In this document: in pieces, positions 53,588 to 61,497 of the stretch
Layout of the letters: every line of letters begins with the position of its first letter
Numbering within the stretch: position 1 is the first letter of the stretch
NCBI GenBank assembly: GCA_963665005.2
Contig: CAXXTQ010000001.1
Coordinates: forward strand, 124,001-188,000
From: G963665005 sp963665005
Lineage (GTDB): Bacteria > Bacillota > Clostridia > Christensenellales > SZUA-584
Direction of reading: 5' to 3'
DNA: 64,000 bases
Notes under the pieces: generated by a model
The model's database searches: none
Seen by the model: only the letters and a program-made list of their open reading frames with translations
What the model was told of the DNA's origin: nothing
Program-made: the position numbers and the translations under genes

Positions 53588-53667
53588 GGGTTTTTTTCGT
53601 AATAAAAAATTCTTTTTGAATTGCTTTTTAGTGCCTTTATAATTACTCTTTATTTTCTTCTCTATTT

Positions 53668-53697
53668 TTGGCACGTTGTGCTTTATTGTGTTATAAT
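53668..53697 (+). promoter_or_regulatory. Promoter of the nfeD-floA operon
   Basis: TTGGCA (53668-53673), 18 nt and TATAAT (53692-53697), about 75 nt upstream of nfeD and divergent from the S10 promoter. Confidence 0.6.
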
Positions 53698-53770
53698 TAT
53701 ACTAGTAAAATATACGAAAAAAAAGGTTATACATTAAGGGGTTTTATTAAGCAAAGGGGAGGTCATAATA

Positions 53771-54271
53771 ATGGAAGGTTTATTTGAAACAATAAATACG
53801 GTATCTATAATTTTGTTCGCAGTCGGCATGGTTCTTATAATGGTAGAGCTTTTTATGCCCGGGTTCGGAATCTTTGGTGGCCTTGGCCTTGTTGCTTTAA
53901 TACTTTGCATTGTATTTACAGCGCAAACTGTAACACAGGGAATGATTCTTTTCCTTATACTTGCGGCAATCGTAGCTATAATCGTACTTATCTTTCTTCG
54001 GAGTTTTAAAAAGGGAAAGCTTTATCGTTCTCCTCTTGTTTTAAAAGTATTCGAGAATAAAAGCGAAGGATATGTATCAAACGATGACTATTCTCACTTT
54101 GCCGGTAAAAAAGGCGTAAGCTTAACTACTCTTCGGCCGGCAGGCATGGCAGAGATAGACGGCGAAAAAGCCGATGTCGTAACGGACGGCGAATTTATCG
54201 CGAAGGGCGAAAAAATAGAGGTCGTTAAGGTAAGCGGAAGGCGCATAGTGGTTAAGCAGACGGAGGAATAG
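53771..54271 (+). CDS. NfeD-family membrane protein
   Basis: A 166-residue short NfeD. Hydrophobic segments span about 10-75 (VELFMPGFGIFGGLGLVALI), then a soluble OB-like domain (GKKGVSLTTLRPAGMAEIDG; GEKIEVVKVSGRRIVV). The family partners with flotillins; a floA gene lies two genes downstream. A GGGGAGG site precedes the ATG. The stop is directly followed by the next gene. Confidence 0.88.
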   Translation: MEGLFETINTVSIILFAVGMVLIMVELFMPGFGIFGGLGLVALILCIVFTAQTVTQGMILFLILAAIVAIIVLIFLRSFKKGKLYRSPLVLKVFENKSEGYVSNDDYSHFAGKKGVSLTTLRPAGMAEIDGEKADVVTDGEFIAKGEKIEVVKVSGRRIVVKQTEE

Positions 54272-54478
54272 ATGAAATACTGCCCGGTATGTAAAATAGA
54301 ATACTCGGATAAAGCAGAGTTTTGCAGCAAATGCCAGGCAAAGCTTCTAAAGAAAGAGAAATCTACAAAAAAAATAAAAACAGATTATAAAAGATTATTT
54401 AAGATGTGCGCCTATACGGCAGGCTTTATCGTGTTTATAATGCTTCTGTATTATATATACTATATTATAGCAAACTGA
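54272..54478 (+). CDS. Small zinc-ribbon membrane protein
   Basis: A 68-residue protein starting immediately after nfeD. The N-terminal zinc ribbon is CPVC and CSKC (YCPVCKIEYSDKAEFCSKCQ), then a basic linker (KKEKSTKKIKTDYKR), and a C-terminal helix (about 46-66). It is tail-anchored in form and of unknown function. The gap-free junction suggests co-translation with nfeD. Confidence 0.75.
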   Translation: MKYCPVCKIEYSDKAEFCSKCQAKLLKKEKSTKKIKTDYKRLFKMCAYTAGFIVFIMLLYYIYYIIAN

Positions 54479-54543
54479 TGAGCAATATAATGCATCGCGC
54501 GAAAGCGTATGATGTATAATAAATAAAAAGGAGTTTTATTGTA

Positions 54544-55539
54544 ATGGAAATATGGCTAATTGCTGTCATAATAGCAGCAGCTTTTATCGTGCTGGTTTTA
54601 TTCTTCAGCTTTGTACCCGTCCGTCTTTGGATTGCTACAAGAGCTGCAGGAGTAAAACTGAAAATCATTTCTCTTGTTGGTATGAGGTTAAGAAAGATTC
54701 CTCCGGCAAGAATAGCAAACCCGCTTATTAAAGCAATCAAGGCAGGTATCGACATGAACACCGATATGCTAGAGCAGCATTATCTTGCAGGCGGTAATGT
54801 CGACAGAGTGGTAGACGCTCTTATCGCCGCGCAGAAAGCGGACATTCCGCTCGACTTTAAGCGCGCGACTGCGATAGACCTTGCGGGCAGAGATGTTCTT
54901 ACCGCTGTAAAAATGAGCGTTAACCCAAAAGTTATTGAAACGCCCATAGTCGCCGCTATAGCCAAAGACGGTATTGAGCTAAGAGCAAAAGCAAGAGTTA
55001 CCGTTCGGGCAAACATAGACAGGCTAGTCGGCGGAGCGGGCGAAGAAACAATCATCGCGCGTGTCGGCGAAGGTATTGTCACAACCGTAGGTTCGGCAGC
55101 GACGCACAAACAGGTTCTCGAAAACCCGGATCTTATCTCTAAGACTGTTTTGTCTAAAGGCCTCGATGCTGGAACGGCGTACGAAATTCTTTCTATAGAC
55201 ATAGCGGACGTTGATGTCGGAAGAAACATAGGCGCCCAGCTTCAGATCGATCAGGCACAGGCGGATAAAAAAATTGCCCAGGCAAAGGCGGAAGAAAGAA
55301 GAGCTATGGCTGTCGCGAGAGAACAGGAAATGCAGGCGTCCGTTCAAGAAATGCGCGCCAAAGTTGTTGAAGCCGAAGCAGAGATACCAAAAGCTATGGC
55401 AACGGCGTTCCGTGACGGTAATCTTGGTATAATGGATTACTATAATATGAAGAACGTTATGGCGGATACGTCCATGCGCGATTCTATATCGAGCGCTACC
55501 AATCCTAAAAAAGACGACAAAGATTCCGTACAAGAGTAG
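54544..55539 (+). CDS. floA: Flotillin-like protein FloA
   Basis: A 331-residue protein. The N-terminal hairpin helix (about 4-25) is followed by an SPFH domain (VDALIAAQKADIPLDFKRAT; DLAGRDVLTAVKMSVNP) and a C-terminal coiled coil rich in Ala/Glu/Gln (QADKKIAQAKAEERRAMAVA). It scaffolds membrane microdomains in Firmicutes. Length matches the family. Confidence 0.95.
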   Translation: MEIWLIAVIIAAAFIVLVLFFSFVPVRLWIATRAAGVKLKIISLVGMRLRKIPPARIANPLIKAIKAGIDMNTDMLEQHYLAGGNVDRVVDALIAAQKADIPLDFKRATAIDLAGRDVLTAVKMSVNPKVIETPIVAAIAKDGIELRAKARVTVRANIDRLVGGAGEETIIARVGEGIVTTVGSAATHKQVLENPDLISKTVLSKGLDAGTAYEILSIDIADVDVGRNIGAQLQIDQAQADKKIAQAKAEERRAMAVAREQEMQASVQEMRAKVVEAEAEIPKAMATAFRDGNLGIMDYYNMKNVMADTSMRDSISSATNPKKDDKDSVQE

Positions 55540-55548
55540 GCGATATAT

Positions 55549-56214
55549 ATGGAAGATTTATTTTCGGGCATACTGCCGATAATAATTATTATAGTAGTTA
55601 TAAATATTATTCGGTCTGTTGCAAAAAAGAAAAAGCCCGCAAAAAATTCAGACGGTGAGCCGCAGGCGCCGCGCCCGGTAATGAGCGATATACAAAAAGC
55701 GTTTCGGCTCATGAGCGAGTTTGATGACAAACCCGAGCCGGAGGCAAAAGCCAGCGAGCCGCTCAGAGAAGGCATCGCAAGCGAAGGGCTGCGCGGTCGC
55801 AGCGAAGGTATCGCGAGCGAAGGCCTGCGCGGACGCACCGAAGGTGTCGTTACAAATCAGGGCATGCGCGGTCGCACAGAAGGCATCGCGTCGAGCCAGG
55901 GTATGCAGGGCCTCACCGAGGGCATCGCTTCAAGCCAGGGCCGAGGGCGCAACGAAATGTTGTCTAAAATGAACGCGGCTTATTCTTCAACGCTTGCGGC
56001 GACTTACGGCGAAGACGCTCCGCAGGGCAAAGACAACATATATGCAAAAGCTAAAATAGATAAATACACTTTGAGCGATCAAGAGGATGAAAAAATCTTT
56101 TTGGAAAATAGGAAAAGACGACAGCTTTTAGATTTAAAGCTGTTCGATAACAAAGATGAGCTTGTCAAAGCGGTTATTTATTCAGAGATACTAACGCGTA
56201 AAGCCGCAAGGTAA
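55549..56214 (+). CDS. Membrane-anchored protein with EGIAS(E/S).G repeats
   Basis: A 221-residue protein of unknown function. An N-terminal helix (about 8-24) is followed by a charged Pro/Lys linker, then five 12-13-residue repeats (residues 74-135, consensus EGIASEGLRGR(S/T)), and a charged C-terminal helix region (SDQEDEKIFLENRKRRQLLD) with the end VKAVIYSEILTRKAAR. It lies 9 nt after floA and is likely the last gene of that operon. The C-terminal segment looks conserved-domain-like, but I cannot name it. Confidence 0.75.
   Translation: MEDLFSGILPIIIIIVVINIIRSVAKKKKPAKNSDGEPQAPRPVMSDIQKAFRLMSEFDDKPEPEAKASEPLREGIASEGLRGRSEGIASEGLRGRTEGVVTNQGMRGRTEGIASSQGMQGLTEGIASSQGRGRNEMLSKMNAAYSSTLAATYGEDAPQGKDNIYAKAKIDKYTLSDQEDEKIFLENRKRRQLLDLKLFDNKDELVKAVIYSEILTRKAAR
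55768..55953 (+). repeat. In-frame 36-39-bp tandem repeats within the gene
   Basis: Five copies encode EGIASEGLRGRS, EGIASEGLRGRT, EGVVTNQGMRGRT, EGIASSQGMQGLT and EGIASSQGRGRN. The first two are nearly identical in DNA. They are prone to copy-number change by slippage without loss of frame. Confidence 0.85.
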
Positions 56215-56225
56215 AAAATTTGATA

Positions 56226-56261
56226 AAAGGGCTGTATGAAAATTTACCGTACAGCCCTTTT
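56226..56261. terminator. Bidirectional terminator between convergent genes
   Basis: A perfect 11-bp stem (AAAGGGCTGTA/TACAGCCCTTT) with a T run on the plus strand and a short T run on the minus strand lies between the repeat-protein gene and the C11 peptidase gene. Confidence 0.85.
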
Positions 56262-56267
56262 TTTACT

Positions 56268-58286
56268 TTATTCAGTAAGTTCGAAATCTATGAAATCCGA
56301 ATAGTGCCAGTTTCCGTAGTTGTCAATAAACAAGAATCCGTATTGGTAAACACCGTCGGGAAGCCAGATAAGATCCAGATAAAGCCCGTCTTCATCAAGA
56401 TAGAATGGATCACCTTCGTAATAACCGTCAGAACCGTCTTCGGCATAAACAACAGGGTAAAGCGGCGTTATTTCATCGCCTATTTCAATCTCAATAGAAA
56501 ACTTGGTATTAGGAGGAGAATACTCGTCGTTAGAATAATAAATGCCGGTGTACATGTAGTAACCGTTTTCTTCAAAAGAATAATCCCATATCCATGCGCC
56601 CGTGACTACCGCCTTTTCTCCGTTGTACAGCACCGGAATATTATACGTAACATACTCATCGGCTACATCTTCCATAACGAATACGCAAACAGGCTTTCCG
56701 TTAAGACCTGTCCAGTCTCCGCCGAAGTCATCGTGTATTGTATTAGTACTGTAATCTATGGTTAGATCGCTGTCGTAACCCAAATCGAGCAGCGTGCCGT
56801 CCTCCTGATAAATACCGAGCACACAGTATACATAAGCCATATACTCCATCTCTTCATCCGTCAACGTGACGTAATATGAGCCGATTTCGCTGTAATCTGC
56901 TTCCATATCAGATTCTGTATCTTCATACAGGCTGTTTTTATATTCCGGTATATCGTCTAAATACTCTTCATTTGTAAGTGCGCTTGCAAAATCCTGCACG
57001 AATTCTTTATACTCGGGGCAAAAATCTATGTACTGGTATATAGCAAAGCTGTCATAGAAATAGTCTTTCGCCTTAAACGGAAAATATATGGATAATCCAT
57101 AAGAATATATTCTTTGAGAACCGCTGATTTCATATATAATTGCATCTTCTATGGCGTTTTTAAGGTTATCGGCAAGCTGCTGGTCGCCATTTTTCTGGAG
57201 ATCGACAAAATCGTATAGATCGACCATATCATATGACACAGCGCCCGGCGATTCTCCGTAGCTTTCTGTTAGCTGCCTTGCCCTTGCGAGAGTTGACATA
57301 TAATCGGGCTCTATTATAACGCCCGAAAGAGAATCGGAAAAAGCTCCGAGTGTATCTTCCAGCACGGGTATTTTTGATAAATCGATAACAGAGCATGTTG
57401 TTTGCCCTTCCATCTGCGTATCCGCGTACTTCTCATAGTAACCATCAGCCACCGCTATGCCGAAATCTTTACCCGACATACCCGGGTTTTGCGCCAGCGC
57501 TCCGAAATAATATTCATAGTTCCATCCGCCTCCCGGCTCGGTTTCTTCAGATGCTACCATATATTTTGAATACGGCACCAGTACGCTCGCCATTTCAACG
57601 CTTGCCATAAGGCATGCGTCAAATCCGACTAAGTCATATTTTTGCCCGTCGAAACTATTCGCGAACGCGTCTGCCATTTCGTAAAGAAAAAGCCCGTCGT
57701 TTCCGTAATTTTCATCCGCGCCAAACCCCAGTATGCTTCCACCGCCGTGGTCCCAAAAGATTATGGCTCTTTTATCGGCGGGATATGCGGCGTTTGAGTA
57801 ATTTATAAACTCGGACAAAGTATCGCTTTCTCCCATATTTTTAACATCAATACTCTCGAGCAATACGAGCTGCTGGTCCTGTACGCTCCATATCTGATTA
57901 TAATCGGCGCTAATGGTATCGTTCTGCCAGTATACCGCGCCGCCTGTATAAACCAGTACATTTATGCTCTTTGGCAAAGGAACACTCAAAAGGCTTATAA
58001 GGTTTGCCGTAGCTTCTCCGCCCTCGCTCTCGAGATTCGCTCCGTTTAGATATATCATTATCGTCCAGTTTTCAGAATCGTTAGGAGGCTCTGTCGGTAT
58101 AGGCGTGCTTTGCGCAGGCCCATCTGTCGGCGTTGGTATGTCTTCTCCCCATTTTGCACCTTGATCGTCAGAATCGAAAAAAGAAGTACTATCATCTTTT
58201 GAAACCGGCTCGCCGCATCCAAAAAATGATATAACCAGAATAATCGATAGTATAATTAATAAAAAACCTTTTAAACGAGTATTCAT
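56268..58286 (-). CDS. Clostripain-family (C11) cysteine peptidase lipoprotein
   Basis: A 672-residue predicted lipoprotein (lipobox FFGC, Cys 24) with a Pro/Thr-rich stalk. The C11 catalytic pair is visible: His 180 in IIFWDHGGGS and Cys 225 in VGFDACLMASVEMA, with TIMIYLNGANLES near the start of the domain. A long acidic C-terminal part (many Asp, Glu and Tyr) may mediate binding. It is probably a surface protease; the substrate is unknown. Confidence 0.88.
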   Translation of the reverse strand: MNTRLKGFLLIILSIILVISFFGCGEPVSKDDSTSFFDSDDQGAKWGEDIPTPTDGPAQSTPIPTEPPNDSENWTIMIYLNGANLESEGGEATANLISLLSVPLPKSINVLVYTGGAVYWQNDTISADYNQIWSVQDQQLVLLESIDVKNMGESDTLSEFINYSNAAYPADKRAIIFWDHGGGSILGFGADENYGNDGLFLYEMADAFANSFDGQKYDLVGFDACLMASVEMASVLVPYSKYMVASEETEPGGGWNYEYYFGALAQNPGMSGKDFGIAVADGYYEKYADTQMEGQTTCSVIDLSKIPVLEDTLGAFSDSLSGVIIEPDYMSTLARARQLTESYGESPGAVSYDMVDLYDFVDLQKNGDQQLADNLKNAIEDAIIYEISGSQRIYSYGLSIYFPFKAKDYFYDSFAIYQYIDFCPEYKEFVQDFASALTNEEYLDDIPEYKNSLYEDTESDMEADYSEIGSYYVTLTDEEMEYMAYVYCVLGIYQEDGTLLDLGYDSDLTIDYSTNTIHDDFGGDWTGLNGKPVCVFVMEDVADEYVTYNIPVLYNGEKAVVTGAWIWDYSFEENGYYMYTGIYYSNDEYSPPNTKFSIEIEIGDEITPLYPVVYAEDGSDGYYEGDPFYLDEDGLYLDLIWLPDGVYQYGFLFIDNYGNWHYSDFIDFELTE

Positions 58287-58394
58287 AATCTTCTCCTTTG
58301 TATTTTCCTTACTTAAAAGATACCACTAAAACGCGGTTTACAAAAGCACAAAATTATTTAATAAGGTTCGTTATAAATAAATAATCAAATAATA

Positions 58395-58445
58395 TTGACA
58401 ACAACGGAAAATAGTGTTATCTTATTAATAACGATTATTAATAAG
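58395..58445 (+). promoter_or_regulatory. Promoter and perfect palindromic operator of the Fur-type/dfx/rbr operon
   Basis: TTGACA (58395-58400), 17 nt and TATCTT (58418-58423). A perfect inverted repeat with 11-bp arms (CTTATTAATAA and its complement, 3-nt CGA centre, 58421-58445) overlaps the -10 and start. It resembles AT-rich PerR/Fur boxes and is the probable autoregulatory site. Confidence 0.75.
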
Positions 58446-58462
58446 AGAGGTCCGCAATCCAT

Positions 58463-58888
58463 ATGTCAGGTGAAGAAAAACAGCTGAGAAATACAAAACA
58501 AAGAAAACATATGCTTTCTCTGCTTTCGTCGACTAAGTCGCACCCAAACGCTTTCTGGCTGTTTGAAAAAATGAAACAGGATTTTCCCAACCTTAGCCTT
58601 AGTACCGTTTATCGAAATCTGGGCGTGCTGGAAAGCCAGGGGCTTGTCCAAAGGCTTGCATGCGGCAATGAGTTTGACAGGTATGATGCGAATACCGATA
58701 TGCATTCACATTTTTTCTGCAGAAAATGCGAAAAATTATATGACATAGAGACCAATAATATCGAAGAATTCGTTTTGGACAGCGCAAAAAACAGCGAACA
58801 TCAGCTTGAAGGATGCAGTGTAACCTTTCACGGAATATGTAACAAATGTAAAAATCAAAATAAAAAAATTAGGAGGAAAGAAAAATGA
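58463..58888 (+). CDS. Fur-family regulator (PerR-like)
   Basis: A 141-residue Fur-fold repressor: winged helix (LSSTKSHPNAFWLFEKMKQD; LSLSTVYRNLGVLESQGLV), a metal-site region DMHSHFFCRKC, and a second CNKC pair that completes the structural zinc. Context with desulfoferrodoxin and rubrerythrin, and the PerR-like palindrome, favour peroxide/oxygen sensing over iron uptake control. The ribosome site (AGAGAGG) is 12 nt from the ATG, somewhat far. The next gene overlaps by 4 nt. Confidence 0.85.
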   Translation: MSGEEKQLRNTKQRKHMLSLLSSTKSHPNAFWLFEKMKQDFPNLSLSTVYRNLGVLESQGLVQRLACGNEFDRYDANTDMHSHFFCRKCEKLYDIETNNIEEFVLDSAKNSEHQLEGCSVTFHGICNKCKNQNKKIRRKEK

Positions 58889-59265
58889 CAAACTACGGAG
58901 ATTATTACCATTGTGAAATATGCGGCCATGTTGTCAGCATCTTTAACCCGGGCAACCCTTCTTTGGTATGCTGCGGGCAAATGATGGGTAAACTTGAAGC
59001 GAAAACTAAAGACGAAGGCAAAGAAAAACACGTACCGGTTATAGAAGCAGACGGCGATACGACTACCATAAAACTCGGAAGCGTTCCGCATCCTATGACT
59101 GAAGAGCATTTCATAGTCTTTATTGAGGTTTTGACAAAAGACGGGATTTATACAAGGGCAAAGCTAAAAGCAGGCGACGAACCAAAAGCTAAGTTTAATA
59201 TCAATGCAAAAGATATAGACACAGTATACGCATATTGTAACGTTCACGGGCTTTGGAAGGCTTAA
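58885..59265 (+). CDS. dfx: Desulfoferrodoxin (superoxide reductase, 2Fe type)
   Basis: A 126-residue protein. The N-terminal Fe(Cys)4 centre is Cys 10, 13, 29 and 30. The catalytic Fe(His)4Cys centre is His 49, 69, 75 and 121 with Cys 118, all present. It reduces superoxide to peroxide without releasing oxygen, as in strict anaerobes. The start overlaps the regulator stop (ATGA). Confidence 0.95.
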   Translation: MTNYGDYYHCEICGHVVSIFNPGNPSLVCCGQMMGKLEAKTKDEGKEKHVPVIEADGDTTTIKLGSVPHPMTEEHFIVFIEVLTKDGIYTRAKLKAGDEPKAKFNINAKDIDTVYAYCNVHGLWKA

Positions 59266-59304
59266 ATAAATTTATATAAATAAAACAAAAGGAGGAGTTG
59301 CATT

Positions 59305-59841
59305 ATGAAAGATTTACAAGGAACTAAAACGCAAAAAAATCTAGAGGAAGCTTTTGCGGGAGAATCTATGGCAAGAAACAAATATACTTACTTTGCGTCA
59401 AAAGCAAAGAGCGAAGGGTATGTTCAGATTTCGAATTTTTTCACAGAGACAGCCGCAAACGAAAAAGAACATGCGGAGCTTTGGTATAAATTTCTGCACG
59501 GTATAGGCACTACTGCAGAAAACCTTAAAACAGCAGCGGGCGGAGAAAACTACGAATGGACAGATATGTACGCACGCATGGCAAAAGAAGCAAGAGAAGA
59601 AGGCTTTGAGCAAATTGCTGATACTTTCGAAGGCGTAGCGGGAGTAGAAAAACTGCATGAAGCAAGATATAACGCACTTTTAGCCAATATTGAAAGTTGT
59701 TCGGTATTCTCGAGAGATGAAGAGGTTGAATGGAAATGTTCTAACTGCGGACACAGGTTAACGGCAAAAGATGCTCCCGATAAATGCCCGGTATGTTCTC
59801 ACGCTAAAAGCTATTTCGAGCTTTACGCAAGAAACTATTAA
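59305..59841 (+). CDS. rbr: Rubrerythrin
   Basis: A 178-residue protein. The diiron four-helix domain has ligand motifs FAGESMARNKY, ANEKEHAE, EAREEGFEQIAD and EKLHEARY. The C-terminal rubredoxin domain has CSNCG and CPVC. It reduces hydrogen peroxide and thus completes the superoxide-to-water route with desulfoferrodoxin. It lies 39 nt after dfx with a GGAGGAG site. Confidence 0.95.
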   Translation: MKDLQGTKTQKNLEEAFAGESMARNKYTYFASKAKSEGYVQISNFFTETAANEKEHAELWYKFLHGIGTTAENLKTAAGGENYEWTDMYARMAKEAREEGFEQIADTFEGVAGVEKLHEARYNALLANIESCSVFSRDEEVEWKCSNCGHRLTAKDAPDKCPVCSHAKSYFELYARNY

Positions 59842-59867
59842 AAGCAGACAATTAAACCTTACTTTTT

Positions 59868-59896
59868 AAAAAGAGGCTTTAAACGGCCTCTTTTTT
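59868..59896 (+). terminator. Rho-independent terminator after rubrerythrin
   Basis: A stem AAGAGGC/GCCTCTT with an 8-nt loop and six T follows, 26 nt past the stop. Confidence 0.88.
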
Positions 59897-59899
59897 ATA

Positions 59900-60019
59900 C
59901 CGATGACAACCTCACGTTTGTCATCGGATCGCGCCCACGCCTTTGGCACGGTCGGCGCGGCGCTAACGTAAATTTTCATACTTAATATTTACCTTTCACT
60001 GGCAAAGCCAGATGAAAGG
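59900..60019. other. Non-coding segment with three successive hairpins
   Basis: Three stem-loops follow each other: a perfect 10-bp stem CCGATGACAA/TTGTCATCGG (59900-59927), a GC-rich nested stem GCGCC/GGCGC with GCC-ttt-GGC inside (59931-59958), and a 12-bp stem CCTTTCACTGGC/GCCAG-TGAAAGG with one bulged A (59992-60019). The stretch is clearly more GC-rich than its surroundings and has no convincing ORF. It may be a small RNA, a dispersed intergenic repeat or a processing region. The rest of 60020-60250 is AT-rich with nothing recognised. Confidence 0.45.
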
Positions 60020-60251
60020 CATGCTGTTTCTTCGGGTTTTAATTAAGTTTTAAGTCACACAAAAAGCAAATACATTAAAAAAAGAAGTAATACTTTCTTT
60101 TTTTTAGCATTATTGCTCATACCTGCTAAAAATTAATCGTATAAAACACGAAAAACAGAGCTATGCTCTTTAAATTGTAACATAAACGTAATCATATCGT
60201 AATTATTACACCTGTTCATATTTAGACACTGATAGTACTTATTAGCGCGTT

Positions 60252-60280
60252 TTGAGTGTTTTGCCATAAGACGCTATAAT
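60252..60280 (+). promoter_or_regulatory. Promoter of the NlpC/P60 hydrolase gene
   Basis: TTGAGT (60252-60257), 17 nt and TATAAT (60275-60280), followed by GGGAGG before the ATG at 60307. Confidence 0.6.
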
Positions 60281-60306
60281 GCTGCGTTGAAAGGGAGGTA
60301 TGCGAT

Positions 60307-61440
60307 ATGATGAAAAACAAATTTTTGTGCATTGGCGTTATGATTATTTTAACCGTAGCGTTTCTATTTATAACAGCGGCGGCGGCACTTGCGGCAGATT
60401 ACGATACGGTTAGATACGGCGACAGCAAAGATCAAGTAACAAAGATTCAGCAGGAGCTTTTTAACAAAGGTTATCTTAGTGTCAGTCCGACCGGGTATTA
60501 CGGCTGGATGACCGAGGCGGCTGTGATAGGTTTCCAAAAAGATAATGGGCTTATCGCGGACGGTATCGCCGGACAGAATACGCAATCCAAGCTTTTCGAA
60601 ACTGCGGCAGCGGACGCTTTGCTTAGGCTCGGAAGCTCCGGCAGCGATGTTACAAGCCTGCAAAACAAGCTGCACAATCTTGGGTACCTCGATTATAAAG
60701 GGGCTACGGGGTATTTTGGTGAAGTTACTAAAACGGCGGTCGTACGTTTCCAGAAAAACAACGGCCTTGCTGCAGACGGTATCGCAGGCCCTGAGACGAT
60801 AGCTAAGCTTTATTCTTCGTCTGCAAAAAGCCTTATATTAAAAACGGGCAGCAGCACAGAAGCGGTATCCGCGCTTCAGCAAAGGCTCTCGGATCTGGGT
60901 TTTTACACATATGGCCAGGCAACGGGATATTACGGCAGCGTGACTATGTCGGCTGTAATAAGCTTCCAGAACGCATGCGGTTTGCAGGCGGACGGTATTG
61001 CCGGGCCGGCTACGCATATAAAACTTTTCTCGGACAGCGCCTGTACCGCAGCAAATGTTTCGGCAAGTAAAATCGCTGACATCGCTCTGGCACAGACAGG
61101 TAAGCCGTACGTACTCGGAGAAGAAGGCCCTTCGTCTTTTGACTGCTCGGGCCTTGCCCATTATGCGATAAACCAAGCGGGGTTTTCTGTACCAAGGTTT
61201 TCTGCCTCTGCGTACAGTGAATATTCGGTATGGGCTAAGATATCCGGAACCGCATCTTTGGAAAAAGGAGATTTGTTGTTTTTTTCTTCTGATACGTCAT
61301 CTTATATAAGCCACATGGGCATATATATAGGCACAGGCGAGTTCGTTCATGCCTCGTCCGGCCAGCAAAAAGTAATAGTCAGCGAGCTTGATAATGTTTA
61401 CTGGGCAAGAAACTACGCTTTTGCGCGCCGCGTAAAATAA
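60307..61440 (+). CDS. Secreted NlpC/P60 cell-wall hydrolase with three PG-binding repeats
   Basis: A 377-residue protein with a signal peptide (cleavage near ALAA, residue 30) and three peptidoglycan-binding repeats (about 34-100, 106-172 and 177-243, each with GYYG/GYFG..AV..FQ..NGL.ADGIAG). A C-terminal NlpC/P60 domain has Cys 280 in FDCSGLAHYA, His 336 in SHMGIYIG and His 348 in FVHASS. It probably cleaves the D-Glu-diaminopimelate bond of stem peptides. It is monocistronic, with its own promoter and terminator. Confidence 0.93.
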   Translation: MMKNKFLCIGVMIILTVAFLFITAAAALAADYDTVRYGDSKDQVTKIQQELFNKGYLSVSPTGYYGWMTEAAVIGFQKDNGLIADGIAGQNTQSKLFETAAADALLRLGSSGSDVTSLQNKLHNLGYLDYKGATGYFGEVTKTAVVRFQKNNGLAADGIAGPETIAKLYSSSAKSLILKTGSSTEAVSALQQRLSDLGFYTYGQATGYYGSVTMSAVISFQNACGLQADGIAGPATHIKLFSDSACTAANVSASKIADIALAQTGKPYVLGEEGPSSFDCSGLAHYAINQAGFSVPRFSASAYSEYSVWAKISGTASLEKGDLLFFSSDTSSYISHMGIYIGTGEFVHASSGQQKVIVSELDNVYWARNYAFARRVK

Positions 61441-61459
61441 TCCGAAAAGAAGCAAGAAA

Positions 61460-61487
61460 AGCAAGAGAAATTTCTCTTGCTTTTTTT
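61460..61487 (+). terminator. Rho-independent terminator after the hydrolase gene
   Basis: A perfect palindrome with 11-nt arms (AGCAAGAGAAA and its complement) is followed by seven T, 19 nt past the stop and just before the convergent penicillin-binding-protein gene. Confidence 0.88.
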
Positions 61488-61497
61488 ATATCCTCAA

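Noticed and set aside
55768..55953. Possible CRISPR-like array
   Set aside because: The repeats are in-frame codon repeats inside a coding sequence, with no unique spacers and no cas genes anywhere in the window.
55600..55972. Antisense and alternative-frame ORFs over the repeat gene and over the ribosomal block
   Set aside because: They follow the periodicity of the sense genes, have biased composition and no ribosome sites.
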